In this document: one piece after another, positions 53,907-63,054 of the stretch | How positions within the stretch are numbered: the stretch's first letter is position 1 | How the letters are laid out: every line of letters starts with the position of its first letter | NCBI GenBank assembly: GCA_017620635.1 | Contig: JAGAUV010000073.1 | Location: 1 to 64,000 of the forward strand | Source: Muribaculaceae bacterium | GTDB lineage: Bacteria > Bacteroidota > Bacteroidia > Bacteroidales > Muribaculaceae | Direction: 5' to 3' | Length of the DNA: 64,000 bases | Program-made: the position numbers and the translations under genes | The notes under the pieces: model-generated | What the model saw: only the letters and a program-made list of their open reading frames with translations | The model's database searches: none | Told to the model about the DNA's origin: nothing

Positions 53907-56900
53907 TTATCGCGAAGTCACGGCTATGCGGCGCGAGCTCGTCTCGAACGACATGCCGTCGGATGTGATGGTGGCGCGGTAGATGTATATGCCTCTGCCC
54001 ACTCTGCGTCCTGAGAAGTCGCACAGATCCCAGCTTACAGGAACGGAGAGGAACATGTCGCTGCGGCCGCTCTGAGTGCCGCTCCATACGGGTTTGCCGA
54101 TAAGGTTGTAGACCGTTACAGCTACCGTTACCATATTGTCCGGCTGGTTGTGGCGCAGATAGAAGTTGGCGCCTGTAGATGCCGGGTTGGCGTCGGAGTA
54201 CACGTCGTAGATCTTGGGCGCGAGGCCTTCGGCGACATTAAATTCTATAGTCTTTTCAGCCGCGTTTCCGCTTGTATCCCATACTCGCAACGCGAGGGTG
54301 TGCGGACCTTTCTGCAGCCCTTCTATCGGGTAGTTGAGCACGCCAGAAGGCGATCCGTCGGCCGACGGGATATAGTAGTCCGACAGCCCTGTGTAGGTCT
54401 TGTTGCCGTCGAGTATGGCAGTAAGCTGATGTCCGACGCCTGCCGACGATATGTTGATGCCAACATCGTCGCGAAGCTGCGCTATGAGCATAGGCGATTC
54501 GTTCACTGCATCTCCGCTGCGGAAGTCGCTGTGATTTAGCACGAGGCTTTCTATCACTGGCGCCGAGGTGTCGGGAGCTACGGTTTCGTCATAGCCGTAG
54601 ACATAGAAATCTCTGAAGAGTCCTACGGCCTCGGTATTGTCCTCGGTCGAATATGCGTAAAGCGACATCGCCGCAGGACGGAAGTTCTGTGACAGCTCTG
54701 CAGGCATGGCGACGTCGATAGTAAAGCGACCGTTCTTTACGGTTGTAGAGCCGGTGTAGATGCGCTGGCCTATGTCCTCGAAGTTCTTTACCTTGCCTTC
54801 TTCGCCTCGGCCGTTGGTGGTAATGGTGCGCTCGGCGTCGAATATGTCTATCAATATCACGCCGTTCATGCTCTCGATGCATTGTCCGTCGGGTCCGGCC
54901 ACACGTCCTGAAATCTTACCCTTCTGCAAAGCCGCGAGAGTCGGCTGTGCGTCTGTGTCGGAAGCGTCTGTGCCGTTGATACTCTCGATTATGACGGAGT
55001 TAGAGGGCATGGCTAAAGGAAGTGCCGGATCGCCTACAAAGACGAAGCGAAGGCGGTTTTTGTCGGTCAGAGGCTTGCCGTCGTTGTCGCGTATGTCGTT
55101 TTTGGCCTGGCGGTATATCTCGCCCGGCGTGAGTATGCGTCCGCGCTTGTCGGTGCGAGCTATGGCACGCGCTATGGCGTCGGAGTACTTGCCGTTATCG
55201 GAAATATAAACCGGCCTGATGGCGCTTATCATGCCTATGGCGCCGCCGAATCGTTCGGAATAGAGCAGCTCGCCGCCGCTGACCGAGCGCGAGTCCATGC
55301 GGAGGAAATCGCATGTTGCCGCATAGATAAAGGGCCAGTGGCGCAGATAGAGGCTGTTGAGGTCGCTGTACGACAGCATACCTTCTCCCGTCCATCCTGT
55401 CGGACTTGCGTGGCCGATAAAGTTCCACCACACCACGCCTTCGTCGAGCATACGGTACATCGACTCGCGAGCTTCGGGGTAGGTGCCGTTTCGGAAGTCG
55501 TATGCGTCGATATATATTTTACGCGGCAGTATGTTGCCTCCGCCCGAGAGCTGGTACTGCTGCAGCATGTTCTCTGTCTGCTTGAGGTGTATCGCCATAT
55601 CCTCGTCGTCGGCAAGGAACATGAATCTGTGTTTCCAGGCCGTTTTTTTCGACTTCGAGGCGTATTCAAGCGTCTTGTCTATGATATTCCGAGCGTCTTT
55701 TTCCGAAGTGACGGGCATGCGGCCTATGGCTATCGACAGCTTGTCGGATCCGAGATTGTTGCCCGAGCCGTCGCCGAGCATGGCCATTATATCGTCGGAG
55801 CAGAAACCCGTATTGTCGCTTAGCGAAGTCGCGGCTTTCTGCGGCATCCATGCCGGTATGGTCGGGTAACTTGGCGCGTAGGCGGAGATGCCTCTGTTGT
55901 CGAGCGTCATGCGGCCGAGCAATATGGCATAGCGCAGCGGACGGCCGGTGGCGTTGCCCCGGTCGTAGAGCATCTTGAAGTAGCGGCGTATGCCGCCTAC
56001 ATCGCATGCTCCGCTCGAGAACTCGTTGTATATCTCATCGGGTGTGACTATCGCCACCGACATAGAGTCGGCGCTTTCGGCATGGAATCGCGCGAGACGC
56101 TGTGCCTGGCTGTGATATGCCGCCGGAGATACGATGACCATATCATAGCCGCTGTGCGCGTGTAGATTCTGATTCTTTACATTACCCGTCACTTTGGGCT
56201 CGGGGAATGTGGCGTCGGCGGTAAATGCGGCATATGTGCGCAGCGAAGTGTTGTTGCGCTGCCATGTATAGACTCCGTCGGAGGCTGTGCCGTTGATGCT
56301 GCATATGTTGAGAGGGTCTGTCACATCCCAGAGTGTTATCTCGCTGTTGCCGCACTCGAGTTTGCCGGCTATGCTGCGTGTGTCGAATGCGAACTGTGAT
56401 TCCTTCGGCAGCCTCAACTTGCGTGTGTAGTTTACGCTGATGTAGTTGAGATGTGCCGAGCTTACCTTACCGTTTGGCGTGAACTGAAGGCCGATGACTA
56501 TAGCGTCGGGATTGTCGGCAGTCTCAAGGTTGAACGAGTGCCGGCTTACCGTCTCCACGCCGTTGACGTATTTGCCTGAGGTTACTTCCACCTTGTCGGT
56601 CGAGTTGGCCTTCAGCGGAGTGCCGTTGTAAGAAAAAGCGATCGAGCCACCGCCTGTGGTGTTGCTTATTACCGATGACTGTATCGATGCCATTTCGCCC
56701 TCGACAATATCGGGTGCATTGAACTTGAAACTGCGGCTCTGGGTGGACCTCAGATCCTCGCCGAGAAGCAGTGGGCCGGCTTCGCCGGATACGGGGATCT
56801 GCTCTATCTCATGATGCAGGCGGCACATGTAGCTTGTCGCCGGAGTGACGTTTATTTTCGAAGCATCTATCTGCGGTATATCGCGAGGCTCTTCGCCATC

Positions 56901-57332
56901 GTTGCGCAGGCCCACGAAATAATACCCTACGGCCGAATAATCGTTTTGCTGATAGTAGTAGCGGTCTTTCTCGGTGGATTCCTCCCATTTGCCGGAGCCT
57001 ATGCCATAGAATACTATACCTTTCTTGGTCTGTACGGTCTGTACGGCAGGCAGATCGTCGATATACGTGCTTTGCTTCAGTATGTCGGTCTGTCGTTGGC
57101 CGCCGTATCCGCGGATAACTACTTTATCCGGATCGCTGAAGCCCCAGGATTTGAGTCTGGAGGCGGATATGCAGTACAGGCCGTCTTTATCGACCGATAT
57201 CTTGATCCATCGGCCTTCGGCGAGGACCGATTTCTCGGAGTAGACGTCAAGACTGAAGCCCCCGGCACTGAATGGAATTGTCAGGAGCGATACTATGGTA
57301 AAAAAGAAAGTGATAAATCGAGGTCTAAACAT
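53907..57332 (-). CDS. porU: T9SS C-terminal signal peptidase PorU
   Basis: A 1141-residue outer-membrane-associated sortase that removes the C-terminal domain of type IX cargo and attaches it to A-LPS. The signal peptide (MFRPRFITFFFTIVSLLTIPFSAGG) precedes the N-terminal domain (EGRWIKISVDKDGLYCIS, then GFSDPDKVVIRGYGGQ). The C25 catalytic domain has His641 in WWNFIGHASPTGWTG and Cys674 in AATCDFLRMDSRS, the two catalytic residues. The C-terminal part includes an Ig-like region and a sorting-domain-like end. In P. gingivalis PorU and PorV act together and their genes are adjacent; here the porV start is 6.5 kb away on the other strand. Length is close to the P. gingivalis protein. Confidence 0.93.
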   Translation of the reverse strand: MFRPRFITFFFTIVSLLTIPFSAGGFSLDVYSEKSVLAEGRWIKISVDKDGLYCISASRLKSWGFSDPDKVVIRGYGGQRQTDILKQSTYIDDLPAVQTVQTKKGIVFYGIGSGKWEESTEKDRYYYQQNDYSAVGYYFVGLRNDGEEPRDIPQIDASKINVTPATSYMCRLHHEIEQIPVSGEAGPLLLGEDLRSTQSRSFKFNAPDIVEGEMASIQSSVISNTTGGGSIAFSYNGTPLKANSTDKVEVTSGKYVNGVETVSRHSFNLETADNPDAIVIGLQFTPNGKVSSAHLNYISVNYTRKLRLPKESQFAFDTRSIAGKLECGNSEITLWDVTDPLNICSINGTASDGVYTWQRNNTSLRTYAAFTADATFPEPKVTGNVKNQNLHAHSGYDMVIVSPAAYHSQAQRLARFHAESADSMSVAIVTPDEIYNEFSSGACDVGGIRRYFKMLYDRGNATGRPLRYAILLGRMTLDNRGISAYAPSYPTIPAWMPQKAATSLSDNTGFCSDDIMAMLGDGSGNNLGSDKLSIAIGRMPVTSEKDARNIIDKTLEYASKSKKTAWKHRFMFLADDEDMAIHLKQTENMLQQYQLSGGGNILPRKIYIDAYDFRNGTYPEARESMYRMLDEGVVWWNFIGHASPTGWTGEGMLSYSDLNSLYLRHWPFIYAATCDFLRMDSRSVSGGELLYSERFGGAIGMISAIRPVYISDNGKYSDAIARAIARTDKRGRILTPGEIYRQAKNDIRDNDGKPLTDKNRLRFVFVGDPALPLAMPSNSVIIESINGTDASDTDAQPTLAALQKGKISGRVAGPDGQCIESMNGVILIDIFDAERTITTNGRGEEGKVKNFEDIGQRIYTGSTTVKNGRFTIDVAMPAELSQNFRPAAMSLYAYSTEDNTEAVGLFRDFYVYGYDETVAPDTSAPVIESLVLNHSDFRSGDAVNESPMLIAQLRDDVGINISSAGVGHQLTAILDGNKTYTGLSDYYIPSADGSPSGVLNYPIEGLQKGPHTLALRVWDTSGNAAEKTIEFNVAEGLAPKIYDVYSDANPASTGANFYLRHNQPDNMVTVAVTVYNLIGKPVWSGTQSGRSDMFLSVPVSWDLCDFSGRRVGRGIYIYRATITSDGMSFETSSRRIAVTSR

Positions 57333-57445
57333 GAAGCTTAAAAATCTTCTGACGGCGTACTTGTCGTTAAGCGGCCCGTCTACGCTTGTCTATGTCCTTG
57401 AATGATAGCTTTCGGCGACATTGTCGGGACATATTTATATTAACG

Positions 57446-58222
57446 TCAGTGGTGTTGTTTTATTGTGTGGCTCAGGGAGTCGAGCCATGCGTTCCATTGC
57501 AGCCGGTCGCCGTTGAAAACATTCAGGTCGGCTTCTCCGCTGATGCCCGGCACCTGCCCTATGTGGCTGTGCTGCCACAGGCGCCATTGCCTGCGTCGCA
57601 AAGGAGGGTCGGTAAACGAGCATATCCACAGCTCGGGGTCGGAGCCGTCGGTCCGGTCGTATCGGCCCCGGATAAATCGGGCGTCGCCGTTTTTGTTGGT
57701 GTAGATCATCGCCGGGCCGCAGCGCGACGTGATAAGTGCCAGCAGGATAGCTATCTTTTCGTTGATAAGTTCGGTCGCTATTCCGGCCGGATTACCCCAT
57801 TCCTCAATGTCGATTACCGCCGGCAGCTGCAGCTCGCATCCCTTGATGGTTTCGAGGTAGTTGATCGCCTGCCCGGTGCCGTCGCTGTCGAACCGGAAGA
57901 AATGATAAGCTCCGACGGCGAGGCCGGCGCGCCGTGCGGCGAGATAATTGCGTGGAAATGCCGGGTCGCGGTAGTCTGTGCCTTCACTTGCCTTGAGGTA
58001 AACGAAATCGTAGCCGGCCGCAGCTATGGAGTCGAAATCGGGCGCGCCGTTGTGAGCCGACAGGTCGAGGCCGCGCACGGGATATGTCGTGTAGTCTACA
58101 TCGACATGCGGCATCCGGGGCCGGGCATAGCGCCACACTGCCATTGCCGCTGTGAGCACAGCAGTAATGACGATGATGGCAATTGCTATATTGCGTGCGA
58201 AGCGGTCGCTTATCTTGTTCAC
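57446..58222 (-). CDS. GH25-family lysozyme, membrane-anchored
   Basis: About 258 residues from the GTG at 58222 (a TTG at 58249 would add nine residues). A single N-terminal membrane helix (NIAIAIIVITAVLTAAMAVW) tethers a GH25 barrel in the periplasm. The catalytic acidic residues are visible in RGLDLSAHNG (early Asp) and PAVIDIEEWGN (Asp-Ile-Glu box), with VYLKASEGTDYRDPAF and GAYHFFRFDS between them. GH25 enzymes cleave the beta-1,4 link between MurNAc and GlcNAc. It lies between porU and the interrupted acyltransferase, and starts just past the acyltransferase reading frame's end. A cell-wall remodelling or phage-like role is possible. Confidence 0.85.
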   Translation of the reverse strand: MNKISDRFARNIAIAIIVITAVLTAAMAVWRYARPRMPHVDVDYTTYPVRGLDLSAHNGAPDFDSIAAAGYDFVYLKASEGTDYRDPAFPRNYLAARRAGLAVGAYHFFRFDSDGTGQAINYLETIKGCELQLPAVIDIEEWGNPAGIATELINEKIAILLALITSRCGPAMIYTNKNGDARFIRGRYDRTDGSDPELWICSFTDPPLRRRQWRLWQHSHIGQVPGISGEADLNVFNGDRLQWNAWLDSLSHTIKQHH

Positions 58223-58249
58223 ACAACAAAAGTAATGAAAAAATCGCAA

Positions 58250-59405
58250 TCAGAGTCGGCCGCCTGTGAATAATTTGAGAAAACGGGGCATGAAAGCTCG
58301 CATCAGAGAGTAAGCGGCGAGAAGGAGGATGATTACCGATACATACAGCAGCAGGAGGTATATCGCCATGCCTGTATCGGAGGCCGGGTTCAATGCCGCG
58401 AAAAGGCGCTTGCCTATAGGGTCGATGATGATGAAATGACCGCAGTAGATAAAGAACGACGCCGAGCTAAGAAAGGTGCTACTCCTGTAATTCTGCCCCC
58501 CCCCAGTGAGTTACTGCGAGTGAGGCGATGTTGTAGAAGAAAAACAGCCCGATGATAACGTTGATGCTCTTTACGTAGGCCATGACTTCCGGCGCCAAAG
58601 GCTTGAAAAAGAGTATCGCGGCAGCAAGGAGAGGGTAGAGCACAAAGGATATGTTTCTGTATCGGCTGAATTCTTCTGTCATGTCTTTCTGCCGGAAACT
58701 CAGGAATCCGCCCCAGGCGAAGAATGTGAAGGCTTCGATGAGTAGTGACAGATGTCCGAGTCCAGGCAGATGGAGGATGAATATAAAAGTGACGGCCGAC
58801 AGTATCGCCACAGCGGCTCTGACAGGCAGACGGTAGATGGCATAGATGGCCGGCGCTATAAGAGCCATGATCATAAGGTCGCGCACAAACCACAGCGGTT
58901 TGTCGATAGGGTAGATTCCGTTGAATACCGAGCTGTCGTAGGGGACAAGGCCGTGGCTGTCGTCCCAGAAACAATTGATAAAGGCAGAGAACGAGAAGTC
59001 GATATCGGCAGAGCCTATCGCCTGTGATACTTCTCTTATGCCGGGCAGATACATCTTGAGCAGATAGAGTATGGCCACAGTGTTCCATACCAGATATGGG
59101 ATCAGCAGGGAGTGGCATCTGCGTTTCAGCTTGCCCGTGTAGGAGCGGATCGAGAATCTCATGCCCTTGTAGAATACATAGCCGGCGATAAAATAATAGA
59201 CCGGCACGCTCTGGTCCTTGATAAAGGCTTCGACAAAACGCAGCAGATATTCTGTGCCGGGGAAAGCGGCTGCGAAAGCGTCGGGAGTGAGACCGGTGTA
59301 TGGCGGTATTACGAAGATATGCACAGCCACAACAAAGAGAGCCAGCGGAAATCGCAGCATGTCAAGGCTTAGCGAGCGGATATCTTTGCGGTTGCTTTGC
59401 ATCAT
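58250..59405 (-). pseudogene. Acyltransferase-3-family membrane protein interrupted at a G9 tract
   Basis: A polytopic acyltransferase (OafA/OpgC-like) in two frames. From ATG 59405 the first frame has SLDMLRFPLALFVVAVHIFVIPPY with the family's catalytic-type His, and runs through about eight membrane segments to a stop at 58479 just after a run of nine G (minus strand, 58496-58504). The remaining helices and tail (SASFFIYCGHFIIIDPIGK, then a hydrophobic YLLLLYVSVIILLLAAYSL) continue in another frame to 58250. Eight or eleven G residues would give an intact frame of about 384 residues. This fits slipped-strand phase variation of a cell-surface acylation enzyme, or a sequencing slip. A TACCTTTG element sits just upstream. 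Confidence 0.75.
58496..58504 (-). repeat. Poly-G/C tract of nine
   Basis: Nine consecutive C on the plus strand (G on the coding strand) sit inside the acyltransferase frame near codon 300. It is the point where the reading frame is lost. Confidence 0.85.
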
Positions 59406-59409
59406 GGCG

Positions 59410-59417
59410 CAAAGGTA
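59410..59417 (-). promoter_or_regulatory. -7 element for the acyltransferase gene
   Basis: The minus strand reads TACCTTTG, an exact TAnnTTTG match, four bases before the ATG; transcription would begin at or near the start codon. No clear -33. Confidence 0.45.
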
Positions 59418-59463
59418 GTCAAAAACTCTCACACATCATAGGCTTTATGATGTATGGCGACAT

Positions 59464-59498
59464 AAAAAGCGCGGAGTTGTCGATGCTCCGCGCTTTTT
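59464..59498 (-). terminator. Intrinsic terminator of the sigma factor gene
   Basis: A 13-bp perfect stem (59464-59476 with 59486-59498; GCGCGGAG core) whose arms end in A5 and T5, active in either direction. It lies 130 bp after the sigma factor stop and before the acyltransferase. Confidence 0.8.
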
Positions 59499-59628
59499 CA
59501 GATGTCTATAGATTGTGTTTTATGTAAGTTGTAAGTTATGATGTACTTGAATCTTGAATCTTTGGCTTAGGCCTTGAATTTTGGAGAGGGAGGTGTAAAA
59601 TCTCTTAACCCTATGACAATCGTAGAAC

Positions 59629-60132
59629 TTAGCGATAGTCGCTGAATCGCTCCTGGAGGCGTTTGCGAGCCATGAAGATGCGGCTCTTGATGGTGCCGAG
59701 AGGCAGCCCCATGTGGTCGGCGATTTCGCTGTACTTGTAGCCGGCTACATGCATGGAGAAAGGAATGCGGTATTCATCCGAGAACTCGTTGATGGCGTCG
59801 GTAATCTCGCTTGCGGTGTAGCTGTCTTCAGGCGAGTCGATGCCGCTGTCCTGGCTCAGATTGAGGTGGTAGAGGTTGTCGGTAGTATCGACAACGGTAG
59901 CTGTGCGTACGCTGCGACGGTAGTTGTTGATGAAGATGTTGCGCATGATTGTGAACACCCAGCCCTTGAAGTTTGTTCCTTCAGAGTACTTCTCTTCATT
60001 GTCGAGAGCTTTGAGGGTTGTATCCTGCAGCAGATCGTATGCGTCGTCGCGGTTGGAAGTGAGCATATATGCGAAGTTTAGCAGATTGGCCTGGAGGTTC
60101 ATCAGGTTGCTTTGAAATTTTACGTTTGCCAT
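59629..60132 (-). CDS. ECF-type RNA polymerase sigma factor
   Basis: A 167-residue sigma-70 family protein of the extracytoplasmic-function group. Region 2 is LLNFAYMLTSNRDDAYDLLQDTTLKALDNEEKYSEGTNFKGWVFTIMRNIFINNYRR, and region 4 is AINEFSDEYRIPFSMHVAGYKYSEIADHMGLPLGTIKSRIFMARKRLQERF, with the promoter-reading helix. No anti-sigma factor gene lies beside it. In P. gingivalis the sigma factor SigP binds PorX and turns on T9SS genes; since porX, porU and porV share this window, this protein is a candidate equivalent, but sequence reading alone cannot confirm it. It is transcribed away from acpP. Confidence 0.88.
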   Translation of the reverse strand: MANVKFQSNLMNLQANLLNFAYMLTSNRDDAYDLLQDTTLKALDNEEKYSEGTNFKGWVFTIMRNIFINNYRRSVRTATVVDTTDNLYHLNLSQDSGIDSPEDSYTASEITDAINEFSDEYRIPFSMHVAGYKYSEIADHMGLPLGTIKSRIFMARKRLQERFSDYR

Positions 60133-60184
60133 AGTGGTGTCGTTTTATAAGTTGGGTTTAGAAGCTTTGTTCTGTTTGACGATT

Positions 60185-60192
60185 CAAATTTA
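60185..60192 (-). promoter_or_regulatory. -7 element for the sigma factor gene
   Basis: The minus strand reads TAAATTTG, an exact TAnnTTTG match 52 bp before the ATG. No -33 element at standard spacing. Confidence 0.45.
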
Positions 60193-60581
60193 CAGTCATT
60201 TTCACTACTTACAATATTTTTAATGTTAACAAATGTGAAATTAATAAATTATTAATAGGAGGCAACAGAAAGTATTGATAATCAATAATGTAAGTTGATG
60301 TCAATTTGTTACACGATTGTTACAAAGCATACAATGTGACTAAAATGTAACACGTTTGATGTTGCTATGCCACCGTATTTGGCCGCTCCGGCAGGTAGTC
60401 TGAAAACCCTTTTGCATGAGTCCGGCTGTACATCGATAAGCTGAAATTATTACATGAACACGATTGTCGTTAACCCTCGTTAACAATATTTCACAGTAGC
60501 TTTAAAATTCACTAATTCGCTAATTATTAAGTATTTATGTAAAATTGGCTCGTCCGGCATAAGCTTGCTATTACATAAAAA
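60193..60581. promoter_or_regulatory. AT-rich divergent region with TTGTTACA repeats
   Basis: About 390 bases between the sigma factor and acpP with no gene. TTGTTACA occurs twice in direct orientation (60306-60313 and 60317-60324), 11 bp apart, i.e. one helical turn, and TGTAACA (60346-60352) is the inverted form. Two copies of GTTAAC lie at 60469-60474 and 60479-60484. These could be operator sites, but no regulator is identified. Confidence 0.4.
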
Positions 60582-60613
60582 TTTCCGTATTAGAAAAATA
60601 ATTCGTTACTTTG
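60582..60613 (+). promoter_or_regulatory. Candidate promoter for acpP
   Basis: TTTC (60582-60585), a 20-bp spacer and TTACTTTG (60606-60613), one base off TAnnTTTG. The acpP ATG is 43 bp downstream. Confidence 0.5.
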
Positions 60614-60656
60614 CATTGCAAAATGTGAATTTATTAATCATAAAATATTAAACAAC

Positions 60657-60893
60657 ATGTCTGAAATTGCAGATCGCGTTAAAAACATCGTAGTAGAAAA
60701 GCTCGGTGTAGAGCCCGAAAAGGTAACAGAAGAAGCAGCATTCATCACCGACCTCGGTGCAGATAGCCTCGACACTGTAGAACTTATCATGGACTTCGAG
60801 AAGGAATTCGGTATCACAATTCCCGACGAAGAAGCTGAGAAGATCAAGACAGTAGGCGACGCTGTAGCTTTTGTTGAAGCACACGCTGCATAA
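60657..60893 (+). CDS. acpP: Acyl carrier protein
   Basis: A 78-residue acidic carrier protein for fatty acid synthesis. The phosphopantetheine attachment Ser37 lies in the [12 protein letters not shown] motif, followed by the acidic helix [18 protein letters not shown]. It sits 108 bp before fabF, the normal partner in bacterial fatty-acid loci, with a hairpin between them. Confidence 0.97.
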   Translation: MSEIADRVKNIVVEKLGVEPEKVTEEAAFITDLGADSLDTVELIMDFEKEFGITIPDEEAEKIKTVGDAVAFVEAHAA

Positions 60894-60925
60894 GCGGCTT
60901 ACCGCGTCAGCACTCTAAAAAACAC

Positions 60926-60976
60926 AAAAAGCCGTCGCGGGTTTTCTGGATACAGAAAATAGCGGCGGTTTCTTTA
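60926..60976 (+). terminator. Terminator or attenuator between acpP and fabF
   Basis: A two-part hairpin: GCCGTCGC with GCGGCGGT (two wobble pairs; 60931-60938 and 60962-60969) enclosing TTTTCTG-GATA-CAGAAAA (60942-60959), followed by TTTCTTT. It probably lowers fabF relative to acpP. Confidence 0.6.
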
Positions 60977-61001
60977 TTGTCTTTAAGCCACATTAGTATA
61001 T

Positions 61002-62273
61002 ATGGAACTCAAACGAGTAGTAGTAACCGGTCTTGGGGCCATTACTCCTCTTGGCAATGATGTTGCCACCACCTGGGAGAAGGCAAAAGCCGGTGTCAGC
61101 GGAGCCGGGCCTATCACCCATTTTGATGCAAGTCTGTTCAAGACACAGTTTGCCTGCGAAGTGAAAGACTTCCATCCCGAAGAGCACTTCGACCGCAAGA
61201 AACAGCGTCAGCTCGACCTGTACGCTCAATATGCCCTTGTGGCTGCCCGTCAGGCCGTAAAGGATGCCGGCCTTGAAGAAGCACCCGAAGGCACTGTCAA
61301 TAAAAACCGCGTTGGCGTTATCGTTGCAGCCGGTATCGGCGGCCTCCACACATTCGAGGAGGAAGCCGGTTACTATGCCATGAACGCCGCCAACGGTCCT
61401 AAATACAATCCCTTCTTCATCCCCAAGATGATCGCCGACATCGCCAGCGGTCACATCTCGATGGAGTTCGGCTATCATGGTCCCAACTATGGTGTTGTAT
61501 CGGCCTGCGCATCGTCTAACAACGCCATTATCGACGCATTCAACTATATCCGTCTCGGCAAGGCCGACGTCTTCGTTACCGGAGGTGCCGAAGCAGCCAT
61601 TTTCCCTGCCGGCGTAGGTGGTTTCAACTCTATGCACGCTCTGTCGACACGCAACGACAGCCCCGAGACAGCATCGCGTCCCTTCAGCAAGAGCCGCGAC
61701 GGTTTCGTAATGGGCGAAGGCTCTGCAGTGCTCGTTCTCGAAGAGCTTGAGCACGCACTCGCACGCGGCGCCCACATCTATTGCGAGGTTGCCGGCGGCG
61801 GCATGTCGGCCGATGCATATCATCTCACAGCCACTCATCCCGAAGGCCTTGGTGCCAAGCTCGCAATGTCGGCAGCTCTCGAGGACGCAGGCATGACACC
61901 CGATGATATCGACTATATCAACGTACACGGTACATCGACTCCGGTGGGCGACGTGAGCGAGGTAAAAGCTATCGTAGAGCTCTTCGGCGACGCAGCCAAG
62001 AAGCTCAATATCTCTTCTACCAAATCGATGACCGGCCACCTTCTTGGCGCTACCGGTGCTCTCGAGGCTATGTTCTCGATCAAGGCTGTAGAAGAGGATA
62101 TCGTACCTCCCACAATCAACCATGACCCTGAAGATCAGGACGAGAACATCGATTACTCGCTCAACTTCACATTCAACAAGGCACAGAAACGCACAGTGCG
62201 TGCCGCCCTGTCGAATGCCTTCGGTTTCGGCGGACACAACGCCACCGTGATCGTTAAAAAATTCGAGAAGTAA
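61002..62273 (+). CDS. fabF: Beta-ketoacyl-ACP synthase II
   Basis: A 423-residue condensing enzyme that elongates acyl-ACP with malonyl-ACP. The Cys-His-His triad is visible: Cys169 in GVVSACASSNNAI, His309 in VHGTSTPVGD and His346 in KSMTGHLLGATG. The N-terminus RVVVTGLGAITPLGND and the C-terminal LSNAFGFGGHNATVIVKK are standard. Bacteroidota have few fatty-acid synthase genes clustered together, and acpP-fabF is one such pair. Confidence 0.97.
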   Translation: MELKRVVVTGLGAITPLGNDVATTWEKAKAGVSGAGPITHFDASLFKTQFACEVKDFHPEEHFDRKKQRQLDLYAQYALVAARQAVKDAGLEEAPEGTVNKNRVGVIVAAGIGGLHTFEEEAGYYAMNAANGPKYNPFFIPKMIADIASGHISMEFGYHGPNYGVVSACASSNNAIIDAFNYIRLGKADVFVTGGAEAAIFPAGVGGFNSMHALSTRNDSPETASRPFSKSRDGFVMGEGSAVLVLEELEHALARGAHIYCEVAGGGMSADAYHLTATHPEGLGAKLAMSAALEDAGMTPDDIDYINVHGTSTPVGDVSEVKAIVELFGDAAKKLNISSTKSMTGHLLGATGALEAMFSIKAVEEDIVPPTINHDPEDQDENIDYSLNFTFNKAQKRTVRAALSNAFGFGGHNATVIVKKFEK

Positions 62274-62322
62274 TATATCTGTCGGGTCCTGAGGCCGACA
62301 GTAGATTATTCTGACTCATAAG

Positions 62323-62372
62323 CGACCGGCTTGATGCGTGGCATACAACACGACTGAGCCGGCCGTTTTTTT
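62323..62372 (+). terminator. Intrinsic terminator after fabF
   Basis: CCGGCT (62326-62331) pairs with AGCCGG (62357-62362) across a long loop and is followed by CCGTTTTTTT. Confidence 0.55.
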
Positions 62373-62382
62373 ATCGACAGCA

Positions 62383-63054
62383 ATGAAAATAGCTATAATA
62401 GTAGCCATGGACAAGGAGCTGCAGCTCCTCCTGCCCATGCTCGAGAATCTTGCCGAAGCAGATGGCGGCAAGTATCACACAGGCCGTCTTGGCGGTCACG
62501 ACATAGTAGTGGCCAAGTGCGGTATAGGCAAGGTAAACGCCGCCCTCGGGGTGTCGGCCCTGCTCGATGCCTATGCGCCCGATATGGTGCTCAATACCGG
62601 CGTCGCCGGCGGCACGGGAGCCACCGCCAATCCGGCCAAGGTGCTTGATGTCGTGCTTGCCACGGACATAGCCTATCACGATGTGTGGTGTGGCCCCGGC
62701 ACTGTCCCCGGTCAGGCGGCAGGCTGCCCGGCACGTTTCGGGTGTCCGCTCGGCGCCGAAGTGCGCGCCGCTCTCGGAGCACGTGAGGGCCTGCTGGCCT
62801 CGGGCGATATCTTTGTCGACCGCCGCGAGGACCTCGACCGCATACTCGCACTCTATCCCGACGCTCTGGCCGTGGATATGGAGTCGGCTGCCATGGCGCA
62901 GACATGCAGTATGCGCTCGGTGCCTTTCGTGTGCCTGCGTGTGGTAAGCGACACTCCCGGCGAGGGAGGCAATGCCGCGGCCTACGAAGACTTCTGGACC
63001 GCCGCCCCCACTGCTACTTTCCATGCTGTCGAACGTCTCCTGAAACTCTTGTAA
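62383..63054 (+). CDS. mtnN: 5'-methylthioadenosine/S-adenosylhomocysteine nucleosidase
   Basis: A 223-residue nucleosidase that removes adenine from MTA and SAH. I use the ATG at 62383, giving MKIAIIVAMDKEL with the catalytic Glu12; the longer frame begins in the fabF terminator. The ribose-binding LAVDMESAAMAQ (Met-Glu), GVAGGTG and the VVSDTPGEGG box with the catalytic Asp190 are present. Related futalosine hydrolases (MqnB) share these motifs, so a menaquinone role cannot be excluded. The next gene starts directly after its stop. Confidence 0.88.
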   Translation: MKIAIIVAMDKELQLLLPMLENLAEADGGKYHTGRLGGHDIVVAKCGIGKVNAALGVSALLDAYAPDMVLNTGVAGGTGATANPAKVLDVVLATDIAYHDVWCGPGTVPGQAAGCPARFGCPLGAEVRAALGAREGLLASGDIFVDRREDLDRILALYPDALAVDMESAAMAQTCSMRSVPFVCLRVVSDTPGEGGNAAAYEDFWTAAPTATFHAVERLLKLL

